Below, in pieces: positions 55,910-63,978 of a stretch of 64,000 nt of DNA (the stretch's first letter is position 1; the number at the start of each line of letters is the position of its first letter). The notes under the pieces were generated by a model. The model worked only from the letters and a program-made list of their open reading frames with translations. It was not told where the DNA came from and did no database searches. Source of the DNA: Gemella haemolysans ATCC 10379. Its GTDB lineage: Bacteria; Bacillota; Bacilli; Staphylococcales; Gemellaceae. The stretch is from contig NZ_ACDZ02000014.1 of the NCBI RefSeq assembly GCF_000173915.1, positions 496,001 through 560,000 on the forward strand, in the 5' to 3' direction. The position numbers and the translations under genes are program-made.

Positions 55910-56668
55910 TTACATTACTGCAAGATCACGTGCAATCTTATCTATATCATTAATATTTAAGAAAGCGGCATCTATTGCAGCACCTTTCTTACTTTCTACT
56001 GAAGTATTCACAGCTGTAACAACATTTTTAGTTAAAGAATCTAAACGTTGAACTATTTGCTTAACCTCATCTAACTTTCCATATTCAATAGTATCGTTAG
56101 ATAATGATTTTAATGTTAACATTGAAGCATTTACCTTCTCTGTTACTTCTTTGAATTTATTTACTTTATCTCCTAAAGAACGTCCTTTATCAAGATCAGT
56201 TTGAATAGCTCCTGCTAATTCATCGAAACTAAGTAACTCTTTAGAAAATGCAGTAAGTTTATTTTTCATAAAATCTTTTGAATATTTCTTATTAGAAATT
56301 TCAAAACTCTTATTAGCACTATCTTTAACACTGAATGTAGCAGTATTATTATTTTTAGTAACGATTACAATATTGAAGTCTTTATTATTAAACTCATTCG
56401 AATTAATACCATCAACACTAACTGTTTTTCCATTAAAACTATCTAATTTTAACGATTTTAGAAGTGTCTCAAAACCTTCTTTAGTAATTACTTCTTCATT
56501 AGTGGTGATTACTAATTTGTTATCTTTTTTATTAAATTCTGTTTTTTCTAGCTGGCTTATTGAAACAGAATTTGTAAGGTTTTGTAATTGTTCAGTAGAA
56601 ATATCACCTTTAGAACTACAACCTTGCAAAATTAGCAAGGTTGTTAGTAATATTATCAGCTTTTTCAT
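55910..56668 (-). CDS. Putative lipoprotein of unknown function
   Basis: I do not recognise this 252-residue protein. A type II signal peptide is clear: MKKLIILLTTLLILQGC, with C17 the lipidated residue. The mature part is Lys/Asp/Asn-rich; residues 30-130 look like beta strands, and residues 130-252 look helical. It starts 6 bases after gpmA and has a terminator behind it, so it should be cotranscribed with this glycolytic gene. It is predicted on the outer face of the membrane. Confidence 0.72.
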   Translation of the reverse strand: MKKLIILLTTLLILQGCSSKGDISTEQLQNLTNSVSISQLEKTEFNKKDNKLVITTNEEVITKEGFETLLKSLKLDSFNGKTVSVDGINSNEFNNKDFNIVIVTKNNNTATFSVKDSANKSFEISNKKYSKDFMKNKLTAFSKELLSFDELAGAIQTDLDKGRSLGDKVNKFKEVTEKVNASMLTLKSLSNDTIEYGKLDEVKQIVQRLDSLTKNVVTAVNTSVESKKGAAIDAAFLNINDIDKIARDLAVM

Positions 56669-56674
56669 TACTTA

Positions 56675-57361
56675 TTAGAATAATTCTGGTGCTGAGATAA
56701 TGTTTAAGTTTTCGTCGATTTCAAATACTAATGGAGTACCAGTTGGTAAGTTAAGATCTAAGATTTGTTCATCTGAGATGTTTAATAAGTATTTGATTAA
56801 CGCTCTTAAACTGTTACCGTGAGCAGAGATAAGTACGTTTTTACCAGCTTTAATTTGTTTAGAAATATCGCTTTCCCAGTATGGTAATACACGATCAATA
56901 GTAAGTTTTAAACTTTCTCCTGATGGGATTTCTCCTTCTGGAATTTCTTTATATCTATCGATGTTTCCTGGGTACATGTCGCTAGATTTATCTAACGCAG
57001 GAGGAGCTACGTCAAAACTTCTTCTCCAGATGTGAACTTGTTCGTCTCCGTATTTTTCTGCTGTTTCAGCTTTGTTAAGACCTTGTAAAGCTCCATAGTG
57101 TCTTTCGTTTAATCTCCAGCTTTTGTGTACTGGAATCCATAATAAATCTAATTCTTCTAAGAATAGGTTTAATGTTTTGATAGCACGTTTTTGGTATGAA
57201 GTGTAAGCCACATCAAAAGTAAGACCTAATTCTTTAAGAGTTTGTCCACCTTTAATAGCTTCTTGTCTACCTTTATCAGTGATGTCTACATCAACCCATC
57301 CAGTAAATCTGTTTTCAAGGTTCCATTGGCTTTCACCATGTCTAGTTAATACTAATTTCAT
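56675..57361 (-). CDS. gpmA: 2,3-bisphosphoglycerate-dependent phosphoglycerate mutase
   Basis: Interconverts 3- and 2-phosphoglycerate in glycolysis. The phospho-histidine is in [10 protein letters not shown] (H8), with the [13 protein letters not shown] segment and [10 protein letters not shown] supplying the other His. The length is 228 residues. The codon use looks more biased than in neighbours, as for a highly expressed gene. AGGAGG precedes the ATG. A -10-like TATAAT lies at 57397-57402 on the minus strand with a weak -35. Confidence 0.96.
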   Translation of the reverse strand: MKLVLTRHGESQWNLENRFTGWVDVDITDKGRQEAIKGGQTLKELGLTFDVAYTSYQKRAIKTLNLFLEELDLLWIPVHKSWRLNERHYGALQGLNKAETAEKYGDEQVHIWRRSFDVAPPALDKSSDMYPGNIDRYKEIPEGEIPSGESLKLTIDRVLPYWESDISKQIKAGKNVLISAHGNSLRALIKYLLNISDEQILDLNLPTGTPLVFEIDENLNIISAPELF

Positions 57362-57396
57362 TTAAGAAATCCTCCTAGTTTTGTTATTATATTTTT

Positions 57397-57402
57397 ATTA
57401 TA
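57397..57402 (-). promoter_or_regulatory. Candidate -10 of gpmA
   Basis: TATAAT on the minus strand, about 36 bases before the ATG. The -35 position reads TGTACT, weak. The following spacer up to the terminator near 57528 holds nothing else recognised. Confidence 0.45.
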
Positions 57403-57525
57403 CAATATTTTCTAGTATTAGTACATAGTTTTTATGTCGAAAACACAATTGAAAACGTTATAACTATAAGAATTAGTAAAAATATTTATGTTGTAGTATG
57501 GACTGATATATATTAGTATATAAAA

Positions 57526-57563
57526 ATAAGATTAGGCTCTAATTACGGTACACCTAATCTTAA
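57526..57563 (-). terminator. Terminator of the 37-residue peptide gene
   Basis: AAGATTAGG (57528-57536) pairs with CCTAATCTT (57553-57561). On the minus strand ATTTTTAT follows. It lies 58 bases after the peptide stop and defines a short independent transcript. Confidence 0.75.
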
Positions 57564-57618
57564 AGTAGTAAACAATATTTTTTTATCATAATAACCTACA
57601 GAACAGAAAATGTTTATA

Positions 57619-57732
57619 TTAATACACTTTACGGTTCAATTTCCCTCTTTTTACAATTTTTAATTTATTAGTCTCAAAAAATGTAAATACTTTTGCTAAT
57701 AAAACTAGTATGATTATCCAATATATAAACAT
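57619..57732 (-). CDS. Novel 37-residue single-pass membrane peptide divergent from the S24 repressor
   Basis: The frame begins MFIYWIIILVLLAKVFTFF and ends in a basic tail (KLKIVKRGKLNRKVY). Residues 2-19 are one hydrophobic helix, and residues 24-37 hold eight Lys/Arg. AGAAGG lies 7-8 bases before the ATG. A consensus promoter (57786-57814) and a terminator (57526-57563) complete a stand-alone gene. It is transcribed away from a self-cleaving repressor with mirror-image promoters, the arrangement of SOS-controlled small membrane proteins such as SosA beside lexA in Staphylococcus, or toxins like TisB. No homologue is recognised; the function is unknown. Confidence 0.65.
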   Translation of the reverse strand: MFIYWIIILVLLAKVFTFFETNKLKIVKRGKLNRKVY

Positions 57733-57785
57733 AAAATTACCTTCTTTCTTTTCATACGTAAAACTTAATTTCTTATCGTACTTAT

Positions 57786-57814
57786 ATAATAACATACGGA
57801 AAACCGAAAATCAA
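57786..57814 (-). promoter_or_regulatory. Promoter of the 37-residue peptide gene
   Basis: On the minus strand TTGATT (57809-57814), a 17-base spacer ending in TGT, then TATTAT (57786-57791). The predicted leader is about 45 bases. Confidence 0.75.
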
Positions 57815-57862
57815 GTAAAAAATTCATATTTCTTAATTTTTTTTATAAAGTCACTTGATTTT
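57797..57862. promoter_or_regulatory. Putative shared operator region
   Basis: The palindrome CGGAAAACCG (57797-57806) lies inside the spacer of the minus-strand promoter. AAAATCAAGT (57807-57816) and ACTTGATTTT (57853-57862) form a perfect 10-bp inverted repeat covering both -35 elements. TACGGTTTAC in the plus-strand spacer (57866-57875) resembles half of the palindrome. Binding of the S24 repressor here is inferred. Confidence 0.5.
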
Positions 57863-57883
57863 ATATACGGTTTACTTTATAAT
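57855..57883 (+). promoter_or_regulatory. Promoter of the S24 repressor gene
   Basis: TTGATT (57855-57860), a 17-base spacer and TATAAT (57878-57883). Confidence 0.8.
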
Positions 57884-57918
57884 TTATATATAGATAAAAA
57901 AAGATTGGAAAAAATATT

Positions 57919-58551
57919 ATGACTACAACATTTAGTATTAGATTTAAACAATGTTTAAAAGAAAAGAATATAAAGCAAGCTGAACTTGCTCGTTCTACTA
58001 ATATTACTCCATCATCAATTAGCGATTGGTCTAAAGGAAAATATACTCCAAAAAGAGATAAGCTTATTATATTAGCCGAATACCTATCAGTTAATCCAGA
58101 TTGGCTTGTTGGTGACAGTGATACAATGGATATCGAAACTCCTAAAGAAAAGTCATTTAACACAGAAGATTTTTCTGATGATGTTTCTAAACTACCTATA
58201 CTTGGAACTATCTGTGCTGGTGATGGTGTTTATATTGAAGAGGAATATGATGAGCATATTTTCATAGATCAAGGAATGAGAGCTGATTTCGCACTGAGAG
58301 TAAAGGGAGATAGTATGATTGAAGCTGGTATTTTTGATGGTGATTTAGTATTTATCCGCCAACAAAGTTCAGTTAGAAATGGGAAAATTGCCGCAGTTCG
58401 TTTAACTGATTGGAACGAAGCTTCTTTAAAGAAAATCTTCGTTAAAAATGACAATGTAATTCTTTATCCTTGCAATCCTGATTACGAGCCTATCGTTACA
58501 CGTAACGTAGAAATAATTGGAGAATGTGTTGGAGTATATAGGGAACTTTAA
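57919..58551 (+). CDS. CI/HdiR-like repressor with self-cleaving S24 domain
   Basis: A 210-residue regulator. Residues 5-65 are a Cro/CI-type helix-turn-helix (KQAELARSTNITPSSISDWS), not the winged helix of LexA. Residues 90-210 are a peptidase S24 domain with an Ala-Gly cleavage site in ICAGDG, the catalytic Ser in KGDSMIEAGIFDGD and Lys in NGKIAAVRL. The layout equals Lactococcus HdiR, which is inactivated after DNA damage with RecA help. It has no phage neighbours. Only a weak GGAAAA lies before the ATG, implying low synthesis. It most likely represses itself and the divergent peptide gene. Confidence 0.88.
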   Translation: MTTTFSIRFKQCLKEKNIKQAELARSTNITPSSISDWSKGKYTPKRDKLIILAEYLSVNPDWLVGDSDTMDIETPKEKSFNTEDFSDDVSKLPILGTICAGDGVYIEEEYDEHIFIDQGMRADFALRVKGDSMIEAGIFDGDLVFIRQQSSVRNGKIAAVRLTDWNEASLKKIFVKNDNVILYPCNPDYEPIVTRNVEIIGECVGVYREL

Positions 58552-58582
58552 TTTTTTGTTTTTAAACAGATTATCAAACGGC

Positions 58583-58634
58583 AAAAAGCGAAAATTACTT
58601 AGATACTTTTCTAAGTAACTCTCGCTTTTTTTTA
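58583..58634. terminator. Bidirectional terminator between the S24 repressor gene and prmC
   Basis: AAAAAGCGA with an inner TTACTTAGA pairs with TCTAAGTAA and TCGCTTTTT. It overlaps the last codon of prmC on the other strand. Confidence 0.8.
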
Positions 58635-59474
58635 TTTACGAACTAAAAACGCCATTCTATCTCGGCCATTTATATCTTTATAAACTTCAGCCGAATAGCC
58701 ATTCATATCTGCTAGTTTTATAATCTTATCTTTCTGATCATATCCTATTTCAAAAAAAATGACTCCATTTTCATTTAAATAATCATTCGCCTGTTCTATA
58801 ATTTTTCTATAAAAATACATACCTTCTTCTTCAGCAAATAATGCAAGATGTGGATCATATTTTAGTACATTATCCTGCATTGTAACCTTATCCTTACGGT
58901 CTATATATGGAGGATTTGAAACAATAATATCAAATTTATCATCAATATTATTAAAAATATCCGATTTTATGAATTTAATAGTAGCATCATGAGATTGTGA
59001 ATTTTCTTTTGCAACTTCAATAGCTTCTTTACTAATATCACTAGCAATAACATCAACTGAAACTTGTTCTAATTCTTTTTTTAGCGTGATAGCTATTATA
59101 CCACTTCCTGTACAAAGATCTAGAATTTTGAATTTGTTCTTATTAGAGGTATTTATATATTCAATAACTTTATATATAAGCTCCTCAGTCTCCATTCTCG
59201 GTGATAAGACATCTTTAGTAACTTTATATTTCCTATCATAAAAATATTCAAAACCTACTAAATGACTTAATGGAACATCTTCTTTAATATGTTTTTCAAT
59301 CAAAGAAAAATATTTTTCTTCATTTTCTTTAGATATTTGCTCTGACAGACTATTCGAGAATAACTGTGGACTTTCGTCTAGTATATACATTAGTAAAAAT
59401 CTAGCTAAAGACTCTTCTTTTCCTTGTCTTCTTAAAAGAAGACAAGCTTTTGTTATAGCTTGCCTTCTGTTCAT
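58632..59474 (-). CDS. prmC: Release-factor glutamine N5-methyltransferase PrmC
   Basis: Methylates the GGQ glutamine of release factors. An N-terminal helical domain precedes the SAM domain with LDLCTGSGIIAI and the NPPY motif (VSNPPYI) that holds the glutamine amide. The length is 280 residues. The start overlaps the prfA stop by one base (TAATG). tsaC/sua5, which often follows in Firmicutes, is absent. Confidence 0.95.
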   Translation of the reverse strand: MNRRQAITKACLLLRRQGKEESLARFLLMYILDESPQLFSNSLSEQISKENEEKYFSLIEKHIKEDVPLSHLVGFEYFYDRKYKVTKDVLSPRMETEELIYKVIEYINTSNKNKFKILDLCTGSGIIAITLKKELEQVSVDVIASDISKEAIEVAKENSQSHDATIKFIKSDIFNNIDDKFDIIVSNPPYIDRKDKVTMQDNVLKYDPHLALFAEEEGMYFYRKIIEQANDYLNENGVIFFEIGYDQKDKIIKLADMNGYSAEVYKDINGRDRMAFLVRK

Positions 59475-60562
59475 TATAGTTCTTCACCTTTATTAAGTTC
59501 CGCCATTTTTTCAGCTTGTTCAGCAATACGAAGTGCTTCTAGAACTTCATCAAGTTTACCTTCCATAATTTGGTCTAATTTTTGAATAGTTAAACCAATT
59601 CTATGATCAGTAACACGGTTTTGAGGATAGTTATATGTTCTAATACGTTCAGAACGGTCCCCAGTACCAACTTTAGATTTACGTTCAGCATCAAACTTAG
59701 CTTGTTCTTCTTGTTGATATTTATCATATACACGAGCACGTAATACTTTCATAGCTTTCTCTTTATTCTTAATCTGAGAACGCTCATCCTGCATAGAAAC
59801 TACAACCCCTGTAGGAATGTGAGTTAAACGTACAGCTGACATTGTTGTATTTACCGATTGACCTCCAGCACCACTTGATGCAAATGTATCAACACGGATA
59901 TCATTTTCATTAATATCAATTTCAATCTCTTCAGCTTCTGGTAATACTACTACTGTTGCAGTTGAAGTGTGGATACGTCCACTTGATTCTGTTGTAGGGA
60001 CACGTTGTACACGGTGCGCTCCACTTTCGAATTTCATCTTAGAGTAAACATCTTCACCAGAGATAATGAAGATTGCTTCTTTAATACCACCAATTCCAGT
60101 TTCAGAACGTTCTAGTACATCAACTTTCCATCCTTGAGATTCAGCAAATCTAGTGTACATACGTAATAAATCACCTGCGAATAATTGTGCTTCATCTCCA
60201 CCTGCTGCTCCACGAACCTCAACAACAACGTTTTTACCATCGTTAGGATCTTTCGGTAATAATAGAATTTTTAATTCTTCTTCCATAGGTGCAAGAGTTG
60301 GTTCTAATTCCTTAATTTCTTCTTGCATCATTTCTTTCATTTCTTTATCTTCTTCAATTTCAAGAAGTTCTTTTGTATCTTTAATTTGTTGTACTATATC
60401 TTTATATTCTCTAAATACAGCTACTGTTTTTTCAATAGAGCGTTGTTCTTTTGAATATTCCATAAGTTTCTTTGTATCACTTACAACATCTGGATCACTA
60501 AGTAATTCGTTTAACTTTTCATAACGCTCTTCAACTATCTCAAGTTGTCCAAAAATTTCCAT
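59474..60562 (-). CDS. prfA: Peptide chain release factor 1
   Basis: Terminates translation at UAA and UAG. The GGQ motif is in [10 protein letters not shown]. The stop-codon-reading PxT tripeptide appears as PTT in [15 protein letters not shown]. The 362-residue length is standard. AGGAGGA precedes the ATG. It is the substrate of the neighbouring prmC product. Confidence 0.97.
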   Translation of the reverse strand: MEIFGQLEIVEERYEKLNELLSDPDVVSDTKKLMEYSKEQRSIEKTVAVFREYKDIVQQIKDTKELLEIEEDKEMKEMMQEEIKELEPTLAPMEEELKILLLPKDPNDGKNVVVEVRGAAGGDEAQLFAGDLLRMYTRFAESQGWKVDVLERSETGIGGIKEAIFIISGEDVYSKMKFESGAHRVQRVPTTESSGRIHTSTATVVVLPEAEEIEIDINENDIRVDTFASSGAGGQSVNTTMSAVRLTHIPTGVVVSMQDERSQIKNKEKAMKVLRARVYDKYQQEEQAKFDAERKSKVGTGDRSERIRTYNYPQNRVTDHRIGLTIQKLDQIMEGKLDEVLEALRIAEQAEKMAELNKGEEL

Positions 60563-60576
60563 TTGTTCCTCCTAAT

Positions 60577-61155
60577 TTATCTTTTAATTTCATGACAATG
60601 ACGACATCTAGCTTCATATGATTCACTAGCTCCAATAACTACGATTGGATCATCATACTTAGCAGGTTCACCATTTATCAACCTTTGACTTCTACTTGCT
60701 TCTTTTCCACATTTATTGCATACAGCATGAAGTTTAGTTACCATTTCACTAATAGCCATAATCTCAGGCATAGGATGAAATGGTTCTGCTTTGAAATCCA
60801 TATCTAAACCTGCAACAATAACACGAACTCCATCATCAGCAAGTTTATTTATAACTTCAACAATTTTATCATCAAAGAACTGCACTTCGTCAATTCCTAT
60901 GATATCATATTTTTTATCATTTATATAGTCATAAATCTGCTCTGCTTTATCAATATTTACAGATTCATAACTATTTCCATTATGAGTAGAGACTTTGTTC
61001 TCTTCGTATCTATTATCTATAGACGGTTTGAATAGAAGCACGTTTTGTTTAGCAATTACTCCACGTTTTATACGTCTTAGCAGTTCTTCTGACTTACCAG
61101 AAAACATGCTACCACAAATACATTCTATCCATCCGAATTTTCTATTTTCTATCAT
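60577..61155 (-). CDS. tdk: Thymidine kinase
   Basis: Salvages thymidine to dTMP. The P-loop [14 protein letters not shown], the DEVQFFD Walker B-like strand, the lasso and two zinc-binding CxxC/CxxC pairs (CNKCG, CRHCHE) are present. I chose the ATG at 61155 behind GAGGGGAT, giving 192 residues; the longer in-frame start at 61185 has no ribosome site. rpmE2-tdk-prfA-prmC is the conserved Firmicute order, with a terminator between rpmE2 and tdk. Confidence 0.95.
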   Translation of the reverse strand: MIENRKFGWIECICGSMFSGKSEELLRRIKRGVIAKQNVLLFKPSIDNRYEENKVSTHNGNSYESVNIDKAEQIYDYINDKKYDIIGIDEVQFFDDKIVEVINKLADDGVRVIVAGLDMDFKAEPFHPMPEIMAISEMVTKLHAVCNKCGKEASRSQRLINGEPAKYDDPIVVIGASESYEARCRHCHEIKR

Positions 61156-61194
61156 TACATATCCCCTCGGGCTTATATTATACAATTACTAATA

Positions 61195-61233
61195 GAATAA
61201 AAACAGACAATCCAATAAAGAAATGTCTGTTTT
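61195..61233 (-). terminator. Terminator/attenuator between rpmE2 and tdk
   Basis: AAAACAGACA pairs with TGTCTGTTTT. A T-rich tract follows on the minus strand. Some read-through must supply tdk if it has no promoter of its own. Confidence 0.75.
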
Positions 61234-61240
61234 ATTTTTC

Positions 61241-61486
61241 TTACTTGATACCGTATTTTTTGTTGAAACGTTCGATACGACCATCTGCTTGAGCGAATCT
61301 TTGACGCCCTGTGTAGAATGGGTGGGTATCTGAAGAGATCTCAACTTTTAATAATGGGTATGTATTTCCATCTTCCCACTCGATAGTTTCTTTAGATGGT
61401 TTAGTTGAACCACTTAAAAATTTGAAACCACTTGTAGTATCCATGAATACAACTTTACGGTAATCTGGGTGAATTCCTTCTCTCAT
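61241..61486 (-). CDS. rpmE2: 50S ribosomal protein L31 type B
   Basis: An 81-residue zinc-free L31: [16 protein letters not shown], a long [16 protein letters not shown] insert and [20 protein letters not shown], without the CxxC pair of type A. In some Firmicutes this form is induced under zinc limitation, but no Zur-box-like dyad was noticed. AGAAGGAG precedes the ATG. Confidence 0.96.
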   Translation of the reverse strand: MREGIHPDYRKVVFMDTTSGFKFLSGSTKPSKETIEWEDGNTYPLLKVEISSDTHPFYTGRQRFAQADGRIERFNKKYGIK

Positions 61487-61564
61487 TATTATCGTCTCCT
61501 TCTGCCCTGAACGCTTTTAATACGAACAGAGTTATTTTTCAGTGAGTTAATCACATACCTACTT

Positions 61565-61593
61565 ATTATAAATAATATTCTAAAAAAAATCAA
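61565..61593 (-). promoter_or_regulatory. Promoter of rpmE2
   Basis: On the minus strand TTGATT (61588-61593), a 17-base spacer and TATAAT (61565-61570). A second weaker set (TTGTAT, 17 bases, TATAAG) lies further upstream around 61635-61663. Confidence 0.75.
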
Positions 61594-61685
61594 GTACTTT
61601 TACTAATATTTGTAAACTTTTTTTGTTGACACCCTTATATATTTTTTAACCATTACATACAAAGATATATATTGTTATATCATAT

Positions 61686-61722
61686 TACAAAAAGCGAGGT
61701 AATCAATATTTTGATTACCTCG
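61686..61722 (-). terminator. Terminator after the amino-acid-binding protein gene
   Basis: CGAGGTAATCAA (61695-61706) pairs perfectly with 61711-61722. GCTTTTTG follows on the minus strand. Confidence 0.88.
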
Positions 61723-61729
61723 AATATTA

Positions 61730-62566
61730 TTATTTACTTTTTATTTCTTCAGTTGCAACATCTTCTCCGAACCATTTCTTAGAAATCTCTTGGAATTTCC
61801 CCTCTTTGTACATCTCATAGAATGCTTCATTAATTTTTTTAACAAGTGTTACATCTGCTTTTCTTGCTCCAACCGCAAAAGCTTCACTATCAAATCCAGC
61901 ATTTAAAATATCAAAGTCTTCCAATTTGTTTTGTTGTTTTAAATAATAGTTCGCATACACTCTATCAATTAATAATGCATCTATTCTATCATTTTCTAAG
62001 TCGATTAAAGCCTCATTAAAGCTTTCATATTGAGTAGCATCATTGTTCTTCACAATATTTTTAAGAACTTCTGGATTTTCATTAAAAGTATCGTATCCGG
62101 ATGAACCATTTTGAGCACCTAAAATCTTATCCTTTAAGTCTGTTACATTTTTGACACCTTTAGATTTCTTTACAACTACAACCTGTTCATTTACCATATA
62201 TTGTTTAGTAAATTGAACAACAGCTTCTCTTTCTGCAGTTTTCGAATACCCATTCCAAATTAAATCAATATTTCCATTCTTTAATTCTGTTTCTTTTAAA
62301 TCCCAGTTTATAGCTTGCCACTCTACCTTAATCCCATATTTTTCAAAGACAGCATTCGCTAAATCTATATCAAAACCAACGTTTTTTCCACTTTTATCTT
62401 GGAAGCCCATCGGTACAAAAGTATTATCAAAGCCAATAACAATCTTCTTATCTGTTTGAAAATCATTCCAATTATCTTTTTTTGGTTTATCTTTTCCTCC
62501 AGATGCACAACCTGTAATTATTAAAACAGTAATAACAAGTGTTAGAAAGAATCTTAATTTTCTCAT
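61730..62566 (-). CDS. Amino-acid ABC transporter substrate-binding lipoprotein
   Basis: A 278-residue family-3 solute-binding protein. The lipobox LIITGC places the lipidated Cys near residue 20. IVIGFDNTFVPMGFQDKSGKNVGFD is the typical ligand-lobe start, and NGSSGYDTF and DRVYANYYL line the cleft. The family binds polar amino acids or cystine; the exact ligand cannot be read. It is last in the permease-ATPase-binding protein operon. Confidence 0.92.
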   Translation of the reverse strand: MRKLRFFLTLVITVLIITGCASGGKDKPKKDNWNDFQTDKKIVIGFDNTFVPMGFQDKSGKNVGFDIDLANAVFEKYGIKVEWQAINWDLKETELKNGNIDLIWNGYSKTAEREAVVQFTKQYMVNEQVVVVKKSKGVKNVTDLKDKILGAQNGSSGYDTFNENPEVLKNIVKNNDATQYESFNEALIDLENDRIDALLIDRVYANYYLKQQNKLEDFDILNAGFDSEAFAVGARKADVTLVKKINEAFYEMYKEGKFQEISKKWFGEDVATEEIKSK

Positions 62567-62577
62567 TTAACCACCTC

Positions 62578-63207
62578 TTATTTCGGTTCTACTTTCAGAA
62601 TACTATCAGCAATATTTTCAGCAAACTGCAAATCATGAGTTACAACAATTTGTGTAATACCTAGTTCTCTATTCTTAAGTATTAATTTTTCAACTTCTAA
62701 TCTTAATTCAGGATCTAATGCACTAGTTGGTTCATCATAACCTATAATTTTTGGATTTATCATCATAGCGCGAGCTAATGCAACACGCTGTTTCTGTCCA
62801 CCAGATAATGACGTTGGATAATTATTAATCTGTTTTTCTAAACCAAGTTTTTCTAACAATTCAATCCCCTTTTTCTCAGCATCATTTTTTTCCATATTCA
62901 TAGTTTTAATTGGAGATAAAACTAGATTTTCTAGGACAGTAAGATGAGGGAAAAGCTGAAAATCTTGGAACACAAAACCTAAAAGATTTCTTTTTTCCAA
63001 TTCATCAATCGGAAGAGACTCACCATTATAGATAATTTCACCTGAGTCTATTTTTTCAAGACCAGCTAACATTCTTAATAGGGTTGTTTTCCCACCACCA
63101 GAAGGACCAACTATCGCTAAAATTTTATTCTCTTCTATAGTTAAATTAAAATCTGAAAGTATTTGTCTATCTTTGAATTTTTTACTAATATTTTTTAATT
63201 CTAACAT
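62578..63207 (-). CDS. Amino-acid ABC transporter ATP-binding protein
   Basis: A 209-residue ATPase with Walker A GPSGGGKTT, signature LSGGQKQRVALARAM, Walker B IIGYDEPTSALDP and the switch His in VTHDLQFAE. It is slightly shorter than the usual 240 residues; the region after the H-loop is trimmed. It couples ATP hydrolysis to the neighbouring permease. Its start follows the permease stop by 3 bases. Confidence 0.93.
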   Translation of the reverse strand: MLELKNISKKFKDRQILSDFNLTIEENKILAIVGPSGGGKTTLLRMLAGLEKIDSGEIIYNGESLPIDELEKRNLLGFVFQDFQLFPHLTVLENLVLSPIKTMNMEKNDAEKKGIELLEKLGLEKQINNYPTSLSGGQKQRVALARAMMINPKIIGYDEPTSALDPELRLEVEKLILKNRELGITQIVVTHDLQFAENIADSILKVEPK

Positions 63208-63210
63208 ACA

Positions 63211-63855
63211 TTACCTCCTGTCGTAATTATAACGTTTTTCAACTTGTTTAGATACAACTGTTACAATACCTATTAAGATTAAATATATTGCCCCTGCAAC
63301 AAACATTGGTAATAAACTAGCATCTCTATTAGCAGCAGTTCTACTTGCTAATATTAGGTCACTAATTCCTAATGCATAAACTAAAGATGTATCCTTAACA
63401 AGACTCATTATTTCATTAAACACACTAGGTAATACAATTTTTATTACTTGCGGTAAAATAACATATCTAATTGTCTGAAATTGAGTAAATTTCAATACCT
63501 TTGCTGCCTCATATTGACCTTTAGGTATTGATTCAATACCTCCACGGAAAATCTCAGCAAAGTAAGCTGCATAGTTTAACGTAAATGCTATTATTGCAGC
63601 AGGTAATCTATCGAATCGTATCCCCACAGATGGTAATACATAGTAGATAAAAATCAATTGTAGTAACAACGGCGTCCCACGCATAATCCATATATAGATA
63701 TTAATAAAGTAATTTAATAACTTTATATTAAAGCGCATAATAAACGCTATTACTACACCTAACGGAATCGATAATACTAAAACTAGAAAAAACACTTCTA
63801 ATGTTATAAGTCCACCATTAATCAGACTAGGTAATATTTCTATTAAATATTCCAT
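63211..63855 (-). CDS. Amino-acid ABC transporter permease
   Basis: A 214-residue HisM/GlnP-type permease with about five membrane helices. The RGTPLLLQLIFIYYVLP motif and the ATPase-contact loop EIFRGGIESIPKGQYEAAKVL are diagnostic. The LVKDTSLVYALGISDLI stretch is also typical. GAAGGAGG precedes the ATG. It heads the operon. Confidence 0.93.
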   Translation of the reverse strand: MEYLIEILPSLINGGLITLEVFFLVLVLSIPLGVVIAFIMRFNIKLLNYFINIYIWIMRGTPLLLQLIFIYYVLPSVGIRFDRLPAAIIAFTLNYAAYFAEIFRGGIESIPKGQYEAAKVLKFTQFQTIRYVILPQVIKIVLPSVFNEIMSLVKDTSLVYALGISDLILASRTAANRDASLLPMFVAGAIYLILIGIVTVVSKQVEKRYNYDRR

Positions 63856-63931
63856 ATATTATCCTCCTTCTATATTAATTTCTCTTCATGCTAATTAATG
63901 AAGTTGGCTGTTTTAAAAATTTTATATTTTA

Positions 63932-63940
63932 TTATAGCAC
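63932..63940 (-). promoter_or_regulatory. Extended -10 promoter of the ABC-transporter operon
   Basis: On the minus strand TGC followed by TATAAT (63932-63937). The -35 region falls in the T tract of an upstream terminator. No T-box or S-box leader was recognised in the roughly 70-base leader. Confidence 0.55.
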
Positions 63941-63950
63941 AATTTTTATA

Positions 63951-63978
63951 AAACAAAAACCCCTTACTAACTAAGGGG
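63951..63978 (-). terminator. Probable terminator of a gene beyond the window edge
   Basis: CCCTTA and TAAGGG form a 6-bp stem around CTAAC. On the minus strand TTTTTGTTTT follows. The stem is short, so this is moderate. Confidence 0.5.

Noticed and set aside
57710-57922. 70-codon plus-strand frame before the S24 repressor
   Set aside because: It runs through both promoters and the operator region, lacks a ribosome site and overlaps the better-supported minus-strand peptide gene.
57861-58163. 100-codon minus-strand frame opposite the repressor N-terminus
   Set aside because: It is the antisense of a clear helix-turn-helix coding region and has no start signals.
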